From assembly GCA_017547125.1 (NCBI GenBank), contig JAFYQL010000071.1:1-5325 (forward strand): a stretch of 5,325 nucleotides of DNA. Direction: 5' to 3'. Positions 1 to 4,101 of this stretch are shown here, one piece after another. The translations under genes were made by a program, and so were the position numbers. The notes under the pieces are model-generated. The model ran no database searches. It saw only the letters and a list, made by a program, of their open reading frames with translations, and was not told the DNA's origin. Source of the stretch: Bacillota bacterium. GTDB lineage: Bacteria; Bacillota; Clostridia; Lachnospirales; Anaerotignaceae. Within the stretch, counting starts at the first letter, position 1; each line of letters begins with the position of its first letter.

Positions 1-318
1 GAATGCAGTATCGCCTTTTGTTTCAACCTTTTCCCAGGTATCTTCTCCATTTGGGTTGTGGACATATTTCTCAAAAGACCAGCCTTTGCCGTAAAGCATT
101 ACATTGTCAGTGCGGTTTTCCAGTATCATTTTCATACTCTGCACGTTTTCGGGATAGTTGTCATATTCAAGGGACAGTGCTATTCCGTCGGTAACTGTAT
201 ATGTACTACTGTACTCAAGACCCGGCGGCAGAGCATCAGGCTCATCGTTTTTTGAAGAACAAGCGAAAAGTGGAAGTGTCATGGCAAAACAAAGTATTAA
301 AATCATTATCTTTTTCAT
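1..318 (-). CDS. Putative lipoprotein, 3' end cut by the window edge
   Basis: The visible 106 residues open with a lipoprotein signal peptide: a short basic start (MKK), a hydrophobic stretch to about residue 18, and the lipobox L-F-A-C with the lipidation cysteine at residue 20. A polar stretch follows (about 21-35). The mature protein should be anchored to the outer face of the membrane. The rest (about 40-106) is beta-rich and has the pattern 'ILENRTDNVMLYGKGWSFEK ... W..V', which resembles the small Ig-like domains found in Firmicutes lipoproteins (Big_14-like); that resemblance is from memory and tentative. The ATG at 318 is supported by GAGGTG at 325-330 with 6 nt of spacing. The strong terminator at 366-398 separates it from the upstream operon, so it should have its own promoter, though I see no convincing -35/-10 pair in the short gap. 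No specific function can be given. Confidence 0.8.
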   Translation of the reverse strand, partial: MKKIMILILCFAMTLPLFACSSKNDEPDALPPGLEYSSTYTVTDGIALSLEYDNYPENVQSMKMILENRTDNVMLYGKGWSFEKYVHNPNGEDTWEKVETKGDTAF

Positions 319-365
319 ATAAATCACCTCTTTATATTTAGACATGATATAGGTGGGATTTTGTT

Positions 366-398
366 CCAAAAAATAAAGCAGGAAGTGAATTCCTGCCT
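366..398 (-). terminator. Intrinsic terminator at the end of the cell-shape/min operon
   Basis: On the minus strand a perfect 7-bp stem (GCAGGAA at 390-396 in that orientation, TTCCTGC at 378-384) with a 5-nt loop is followed at once by TTTATTTTTT. It lies 7 nt after the stop codon of the DUF1294 gene and ahead of the lipoprotein gene, so it probably ends the transcript. Confidence 0.88.
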
Positions 399-403
399 TA
401 AAA

Positions 404-685
404 TCAAAGTATTTTTGTAAATATAAGATACAGCAATGCCGCATGAAGTATAAATGCGATTGCGTAAATTATATAAAACTGTGGTTTTCTGTTTTTGTGG
501 TGGAAAAGGAACATTCCGCCAAAACCGCCGATTGAACCACCTAAAAGAGCCATAATGAAAAGTGTTGACTCAGGTATGCGTCTTCTATCTTTTTTTGCAA
601 AGCCTTTGTCCATAGCCATAGAAATGAAAAGAACAAGGTTTATTGCAAGGTAATATATAAGAATTATCTTTGTAAATGTTGTCAT
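404..685 (-). CDS. DUF1294-type small membrane protein
   Basis: This 93-residue protein has about three membrane segments (roughly 6-24, 42-62 and 70-90). Between the first two is a basic loop with the family's characteristic M-D-K...R-R-I-P-E pattern (25-39). A glycine-rich LLGGSIGGFGGMF stretch (48-59) and an H-H-K motif followed by PQF (62-70) come next. These match the DUF1294 family of short membrane proteins, whose biochemical role is not known to me. The start at 685 lies 1 nt after the TAA of the mgsA-like gene. The nearest GGAG (703-706) is 17 nt away, too far for good initiation, so translation probably depends on coupling to the upstream gene. The gene ends 7 nt before the terminator and is therefore the last member of the operon. 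Its presence here could be conserved hitch-hiking rather than a role in shape or division. Confidence 0.85.
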   Translation of the reverse strand: MTTFTKIILIYYLAINLVLFISMAMDKGFAKKDRRRIPESTLFIMALLGGSIGGFGGMFLFHHKNRKPQFYIIYAIAFILHAALLYLIFTKIL

Positions 686-686
686 T

Positions 687-1082
687 TTATTTTACCACGT
701 TTCTCCAGTCAAGGTCGCCTCTGTCAAGTGCAAGAAGTAATATTTCAGCTGTTGCAAGGTTTGATGCAAGCGGGATATTGTGAAGGTCGCAAAGACGAAG
801 AATGCTATTGATATTAGGTTCGTAAGTGTTTGCTGAAACAGGGTCACGAAGGAAGATTACAACGTCAATGTCATTGTTTGCAACCTGGCTGCCAAGCTGC
901 TGTTCGCCGCCAAGGTGGCCTGCAAGGTATTTGTTAACAGTAAGATTAGCTGCTTCTTCAACCAGCCTGCCTGTTGTGCCTGTTGCAAATAAAGTGTGCT
1001 TTGCAAGAATGTGTCTGTAGGCGATGCAGAGGTTTTCCATAAGTTTCTTTTTGTTGTCATGTGCTATTAATGCTATATTCAC
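687..1082 (-). CDS. mgsA: Methylglyoxal synthase family protein with altered catalytic residues
   Basis: This 131-residue protein is one MGS-like domain. True MgsA converts dihydroxyacetone phosphate to methylglyoxal and phosphate in the cytoplasm. The fold and phosphate pocket are recognisable: IALIAHD (3-9) with His8 and Lys12, FATGTTG (32-38), the GG-x-QQ-x-G loop (58-64), FLRDP (77-81) and the LRL...NIPLA-N-ATA region (95-112). Against E. coli MgsA as I recall it, the catalytic Asp71 aligns with Glu60 (GGEQQ), His98 with Tyr87 and Asp101 with Asn90 (EPNI where EPDV/DPDV is usual). Asp91 is kept as Asp80. The family call is firm but the enzymatic call is not; a weakened enzyme or a non-catalytic ligand-binding protein are alternatives. 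The start is GTG, supported by GAGGGGG at 1091-1097, which lies inside the last codons of the rodA gene; the gap to that gene is 3 nt. The length is normal for short Gram-positive members. Confidence 0.9.
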   Translation of the reverse strand: MNIALIAHDNKKKLMENLCIAYRHILAKHTLFATGTTGRLVEEAANLTVNKYLAGHLGGEQQLGSQVANNDIDVVIFLRDPVSANTYEPNINSILRLCDLHNIPLASNLATAEILLLALDRGDLDWRNVVK

Positions 1083-1085
1083 TGT

Positions 1086-2228
1086 TTATACCCCCTCAAA
1101 AATGGTTTTGGAACGTTTTAATCCTATGTTTAATACCAACCCTATAGATGCCATGTTAGTCCATGTAGAGCTGCCTCCGTAGCTTACAAAAGGAAGTGAC
1201 ATACCTGTGTTTGGAAGTATTCCTGTTGCAACGCCTGTGTTTACAAATGTCTGGAAAGCCAGCATACCTGCAACACCTGCTACCATAAGGCAATGAACAT
1301 TTTTTTGACAGTTCATGGCGATAAGTATACATCTGAAAACAATAAAAAATTCAAGCAGTAAAACTGCTATGCAGCCTATAAAGCCAAATTCTTCACCTAT
1401 AACTGAAAATATAAAGTCATTCTGAGGCTCAGGAAGATAGCTAAGCTGATTGAGTGTTCCTTCATAAAGTCCTTTGCCTGTAAGCTGACCTGAGCCTATG
1501 GCATTTATGGACTTCATTGTCTGATAATATGCGTCGCTTCCTTCAACTGGGTTTACGAAACTGATAAGTCGGTTTATCTGATGTGGTTTGAAGATAATAT
1601 CCGCAAATATAGGATCAGCATTCTGAACGTCCCAGAGTATGAAGAAAATTGCCGGAATTGCAATAGCAGCAACAACGCTTATGTATTTGTAGTCAAGACC
1701 TGCTACAAACATAACAACGGCATATATTGCCACAAGTACAAGGCTGGCAGAAAGTGACGGCTGCTTCTGAATAAGAATGATAGGTATGAAAATAAGAACC
1801 GCACTTAACACAATTATACTTATATTATTTACCCTATCACGATTTTTGTCAATTAAATTTGCCAGGCAAATTATCATAATAAGCTTTGTAAATTCTGATG
1901 GTTGTATGCCCACAGGGCCGAAATAAATCCATCGTGTTGCACCGTTGACGGTACGCCCGAAAAGCAGTACGGCAACAAGCAAAAGCAGCGCACAGAAATA
2001 CAAAGGAATATAGAATTTCGATATAAAATCTATACTCATAAGCATTATGCAGAACATGATAACAAGCCCCACAGTAAACCATACCATCTGCGTATAATAC
2101 GTTGAAGGGCTTTCACCAAGGTTTATGTGTGTGGCAGAGCCTATGCATATAATACCGAATATGGAGAGTATGCACACTGCACCTATAAGCCACCAGTCGG
2201 TATATTTTACAATTTTCTTTGTGTTCAT
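1086..2228 (-). CDS. rodA: SEDS-family peptidoglycan glycosyltransferase (RodA/FtsW/SpoVE type)
   Basis: This 380-residue polytopic membrane protein has about ten hydrophobic segments. SEDS proteins polymerise lipid II glycan strands outside the membrane in partnership with a class B PBP. Family landmarks are all present: NGATRW (95-100) followed by G-IQPSEF (107-113), QKQPSLSAS (155-162), a YQTMKSINAIGSGQLTGKGL stretch (235-254), LPEPQNDFIF (265-274) with Asp271 matching the conserved SEDS catalytic aspartate, and the C-terminal NTGV...LPNTGMSLPFVSYGGSS (330-354). RodA is preferred over FtsW or SpoVE because the gene shares a block with a PBP2 gene and min genes; sequence alone does not separate these paralogues well. 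The ATG at 2228 is preceded directly by an in-frame TTG at 2231. The only Shine-Dalgarno candidate (GGAG, 2242-2245) is 13 nt from the ATG and 10 nt from the TTG, so either could be used. A terminator-like hairpin separates the gene from minE. Confidence 0.93.
   Translation of the reverse strand: MNTKKIVKYTDWWLIGAVCILSIFGIICIGSATHINLGESPSTYYTQMVWFTVGLVIMFCIMLMSIDFISKFYIPLYFCALLLLVAVLLFGRTVNGATRWIYFGPVGIQPSEFTKLIMIICLANLIDKNRDRVNNISIIVLSAVLIFIPIILIQKQPSLSASLVLVAIYAVVMFVAGLDYKYISVVAAIAIPAIFFILWDVQNADPIFADIIFKPHQINRLISFVNPVEGSDAYYQTMKSINAIGSGQLTGKGLYEGTLNQLSYLPEPQNDFIFSVIGEEFGFIGCIAVLLLEFFIVFRCILIAMNCQKNVHCLMVAGVAGMLAFQTFVNTGVATGILPNTGMSLPFVSYGGSSTWTNMASIGLVLNIGLKRSKTIFEGV
1091..1097 (-). promoter_or_regulatory. 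Ribosome binding site of the mgsA-like gene, inside the rodA 3' end
   Basis: The minus strand reads GAGGGGG, then TATAAACA, then GTG. The site encodes the final Glu-Gly-Val codons of the rodA gene and gives 8 nt of spacing to the GTG at 1082. It fixes this GTG as the start and suggests translational coupling of the two genes. Confidence 0.7.
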
Positions 2229-2241
2229 CAATTGTTTGTTT

Positions 2242-2245
2242 CTCC
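2242..2245 (-). promoter_or_regulatory. Weak, distant ribosome binding site of rodA
   Basis: The minus strand reads ACGGAGAAACAAACAATTGATG. The short GGAG core is 10 nt from the TTG and 13 nt from the ATG. It is clearly weaker than the sites of minC, minD and minE, which suggests lower rodA translation and leaves the TTG/ATG choice open. Confidence 0.5.
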
Positions 2246-2265
2246 GTAAAATAAAATATTACTAC

Positions 2266-2299
2266 AAAAACAGGCTTCCTTTTGTTTCAGGAAGCCTGT
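2266..2299 (-). terminator. Terminator or attenuator hairpin between minE and rodA, with T runs on both sides
   Basis: ACAGGCTTCCT (2270-2280) pairs perfectly with AGGAAGCCTGT (2289-2299), an 11-bp stem around an 8-nt loop. On the minus strand it begins 6 nt after the minE TAA and is followed by TTTTG and then an AT-rich stretch. On the plus strand it is followed by A and seven T, so it also has terminator form in that direction. Because rodA follows only about 40 nt later, it may act as a partial terminator that lowers rodA-mgsA-DUF1294 transcription relative to minCDE. Confidence 0.72.
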
Positions 2300-2305
2300 A
2301 TTTTT

Positions 2306-2605
2306 TTACTGATTGCTGCCTGCGTTTCTGCGCATACTCTTGATAGGAATATTTGCATAAAGTACAGGAACAGAGCCCGCGTTGTCGTCGGATTTTGTCT
2401 GTGTGATGTTGATATCAAGCTCTTCTTCGTCAATTTCCATATAGTTTGAAATTACTTTGATGATGTCGCCTTTAAGCATTTCAAGAACCTGTGTTGAACA
2501 GTCCACTCTGTCGTGAACAAGTACAAGCTTAAGTCTGTCTTTGGCAACTGAACCTGAAGCTGGAGCTTTTTTCTTGAAGAATCCGAAAAAATCTGAAAAA
2601 TCCAT
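2306..2605 (-). CDS. minE: Cell division topological specificity factor MinE
   Basis: MinE stimulates the ATPase of membrane-bound MinD and drives the Min system's dynamics, restricting MinC action to the poles. The 99-residue protein shows the expected plan: an aromatic N-terminal membrane-targeting segment (DFFGFFKKK, 5-13), the MinD-interacting element around DRLKLVLVHDR (23-33), then the topological specificity domain with VLEMLKGDIIKVISNYMEID (40-59), a short acidic segment and ELDINIT (62-68). The last strand is PVLYANIPI (80-88), followed by a basic tail. Length is close to the family norm. The ATG at 2605 has AAGGAG at 2615-2620, 9 nt away. The gene begins 22 nt after minD, so the two are co-transcribed. 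MinE in a Gram-positive indicates a MinE-type rather than a purely DivIVA/MinJ-type system. Its TAA is followed within 6 nt by the hairpin at 2270-2299. Confidence 0.97.
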   Translation of the reverse strand: MDFSDFFGFFKKKAPASGSVAKDRLKLVLVHDRVDCSTQVLEMLKGDIIKVISNYMEIDEEELDINITQTKSDDNAGSVPVLYANIPIKSMRRNAGSNQ

Positions 2606-2627
2606 GTCTATTCACTCCTTAAGTTTA

Positions 2628-3422
2628 TCAGCGGCGGAAAAGTTTTTTAAGCTTGTCCATAAATTTTTCCTCAGTTTTAAGTTCCATAAGAGGAACGTCT
2701 TCGCCAAGGATACGTCTTGTAATATTTCTGTAAGCCTGACCTGCTTTTGATTCTTCAACTGTAACAGCAGGTTCGCCTTTGTTTGTCTGAATAACGATTG
2801 ATTCGTCATCTGGAACAACACCAAGGATATCGATGGCAAGAATTTCTGTTACGTCATCGATACTCATCATGTCGCCTTTTTCAACCATATCAATTCTTAA
2901 TCTGTTAAGGATAAGAGTAGGGTTGTTAAGTTCGTTTGCTTCAAGAAGGCCGATAATTCTGTCGGCGTCTCTTACTGCAGAAACTTCAGGTGTTGTAACA
3001 ACAACTGCACGGTCTGCACCTGCAATTGCGTTTTTGAAGCCCTGTTCGATACCTGCAGGGCAGTCTAAAATTATGTAGTCGAAGCCTTCTTCTTTAAGTG
3101 TTTCGCAAAGTTTCTTCATCTGTTCAGGAGTTACAGCATCTTTGTCTCTTGTCTGAGCAGCAGGAAGAAGGAAAAGACCTGCATAACGTTTGTCTTTGAT
3201 AAGCGCCTGCTTAATTTTGCAGTTGCCGTCAACAACGTCAACAAGGTCATATACTATTCTGTTTTCAAGGCCCATAACAACGTCAAGGTTTCTAAGGCCG
3301 ATATCAGCGTCTACAAGGGCAACTTTTTTGCCGGCAATGGCAAGACCGCAGCCTAAGTTGGCTGTTGTAGTAGTTTTACCTACGCCGCCTTTTCCGCTAG
3401 TTACTACTATTACTTCACTCAT
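2628..3422 (-). CDS. minD: Septum site-determining ATPase MinD
   Basis: MinD is a ParA/MinD-family ATPase that dimerises on the membrane when bound to ATP, recruits MinC, and is released by MinE. The 264-residue length is typical. The deviant Walker A motif KGGVGKTT (11-18) carries both the signature Lys11 and the phosphate-binding Lys16. The switch I region is DADIGLRNLDVVMGLENR (38-55) and the switch II/Walker B region is YIILDCPAGIE (116-126). The C-terminus EKFMDKLKKLFRR (252-264) is a basic amphipathic helix of the kind that anchors MinD to the membrane. No key residue appears to be missing. The ATG at 3422 follows GGGAGGA (3432-3438) with 9 nt of spacing. The 163-bp gap upstream is unusual for this tight block and may hold a promoter. 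Confidence 0.98.
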   Translation of the reverse strand: MSEVIVVTSGKGGVGKTTTTANLGCGLAIAGKKVALVDADIGLRNLDVVMGLENRIVYDLVDVVDGNCKIKQALIKDKRYAGLFLLPAAQTRDKDAVTPEQMKKLCETLKEEGFDYIILDCPAGIEQGFKNAIAGADRAVVVTTPEVSAVRDADRIIGLLEANELNNPTLILNRLRIDMVEKGDMMSIDDVTEILAIDILGVVPDDESIVIQTNKGEPAVTVEESKAGQAYRNITRRILGEDVPLMELKTEEKFMDKLKKLFRR

Positions 3423-3585
3423 GTGGTATAATCCTCCCAGCTATTGTAATTAGAATTTCTAAGAATTTCTTTTTTAAACTATACAAGTATATTTTATCAA
3501 ATTTATTACTATTTTGCATCAATTTTTTTTAGCAAATAGTTAAAAATATCGACATAATATGCTGCAAATTTACAGTTTAAGCATA
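3423..3585 (-). promoter_or_regulatory. AT-rich minC-minD intergenic region with a candidate promoter
   Basis: This is the longest gap inside the operon. The best promoter candidate I can see on the minus strand is an extended -10 element, TGATAAAAT at 3491-3499. It has no good -35 at 17 nt (a TTGATG lies about 20 nt upstream), and it would give a leader of about 60 nt for minD. A second weak pair is TTGCTA (3530-3535) with TAGTAA (3506-3511) at an 18-nt spacing. In AT-rich DNA such matches arise by chance, so this is tentative. The region also holds an imperfect stem (ATATGC at 3557-3562 with GCATAT at 3581-3586) and two tandem AGAATTTCT copies. Confidence 0.35.
3452..3470. repeat. Two tandem copies of AGAATTTCT in the minD leader
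   Basis: AGAATTTCT occurs at 3452-3460 and again at 3462-3470, separated by one base. Each copy is itself a short imperfect inverted repeat (AGAA-T-TTCT). The pair lies just upstream of the minD ribosome binding site. It may be a protein-binding site or simply low-complexity AT-rich sequence. Confidence 0.5.
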
Positions 3586-3599
3586 TCAGAATTCTGATA
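3584..3599. repeat. Perfect 16-bp palindrome spanning the minC stop codon
   Basis: TATCAGAATTCTGATA is its own reverse complement over all 16 bases and includes the minC TGA at 3586-3588. In RNA it could fold as a 6-bp stem with an AAUU loop. It overlaps by three bases the longer-range stem ATATGC/GCATAT (3557-3562 with 3581-3586), so the two structures compete. No U-rich run follows at once, so it does not look like a standard terminator. Confidence 0.55.
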
Positions 3600-4086
3600 C
3601 ATAAATTTTGCCGTCTTCAACGTAAGCATATTCAGGGTTGATTTCAGCCTTTGCCATATCATCAGGGAATCTTGTGATAATATCGCCGATTCTGAGCTGA
3701 ACAGGGCGCATTGTGAGTGCAAAAATAAATGCATCTCTGTTGCCATCGCAGCCTGCGTGTACCATACCTTTGATAGCACCAAGAACTATGATGTTGCCTT
3801 TTGCCTTGATCTGAGCACCAGGGTTTACGTCGCCTGTAAGCACAACACTGCCGTCATATTCAATTGAACGGCCGTTTCTTAAGTTTCCTTTGTGGAAAAG
3901 AGTTGTGTTTTCGTTAAGTGAGAAAGCATTTTCAATGGCTTCTTTAATTTCTTCTTTTGCTTCTTCAGCTGTTTCTGCGGCGTCAACAATATCGCCAACA
4001 GGAGTACCTTCTTCAGCAAATCCTACTTCAATTTCGTTTTCTGCGCCTTCAGGCTTAATTTCTTTGTTTTCGTCAAATGTAATCAT
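3586..4086 (-). CDS. minC: MinC homologue with only the C-terminal domain
   Basis: MinC normally has an N-terminal domain that inhibits FtsZ assembly and a C-terminal beta-helix domain that dimerises and binds MinD. Only the second is seen here, in a 166-residue protein against roughly 210-230 in usual homologues. The C-domain runs from about residue 61 (TLFHKGNLRNGRSI) through TGDVNPGAQIKAKGNIIVLG (84-103), GMVHAGCDGNRDAFIFAL (107-124) and QLRIGDIITRFPDD (130-143). The MinD-contacting RSGQ motif reads RNGR (70-73). Residues 1-60 are strongly acidic with a likely helix (about 36-55) and bear no likeness to MinC_N. Two ATGs are adjacent (4089 and 4086). The Shine-Dalgarno core AGGAGG (4094-4099) is 4 nt from the first and 7 nt from the second, so I chose the second. 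The PBP2 stop at 4102-4104 is in the same frame, so no longer start exists. Confidence 0.9.
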   Translation of the reverse strand: MITFDENKEIKPEGAENEIEVGFAEEGTPVGDIVDAAETAEEAKEEIKEAIENAFSLNENTTLFHKGNLRNGRSIEYDGSVVLTGDVNPGAQIKAKGNIIVLGAIKGMVHAGCDGNRDAFIFALTMRPVQLRIGDIITRFPDDMAKAEINPEYAYVEDGKIYVSEF

Positions 4087-4092
4087 CATAAT

Positions 4093-4099
4093 ACCTCCT
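4093..4099 (-). promoter_or_regulatory. Ribosome binding site of minC
   Basis: The minus strand reads AGGAGGT, then ATT, then ATGATG. The site begins 2 nt after the PBP2 TAA. The spacing favours the second ATG (4086) over the first (4089), and the position confirms that minC begins after PBP2 and is not a truncated reading of a longer gene. Confidence 0.8.
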
Positions 4100-4101
4100 G
4101 T

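Noticed and set aside
319..365. Promoter of the lipoprotein gene
   Set aside because: TATATC- and TAAATA-like elements exist, but none has an acceptable -35 at the right distance. A promoter is expected here, but I cannot point to it.
2270..2310. The hairpin as the terminator of a plus-strand gene
   Set aside because: No credible plus-strand gene lies upstream of it, so its plus-strand terminator form is more likely a by-product of a bidirectional hairpin.
3190..3453. Plus-strand open frame of 87 codons opposite minD
   Set aside because: It is antisense to the well-supported minD reading frame and resembles no family I know. The same applies to the other plus-strand frames opposite rodA, minC and PBP2.
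3551..3599. The minC-proximal inverted repeats as an intrinsic terminator
   Set aside because: The stems are AT-rich and weak, and no U-rich run follows directly on the minus strand.
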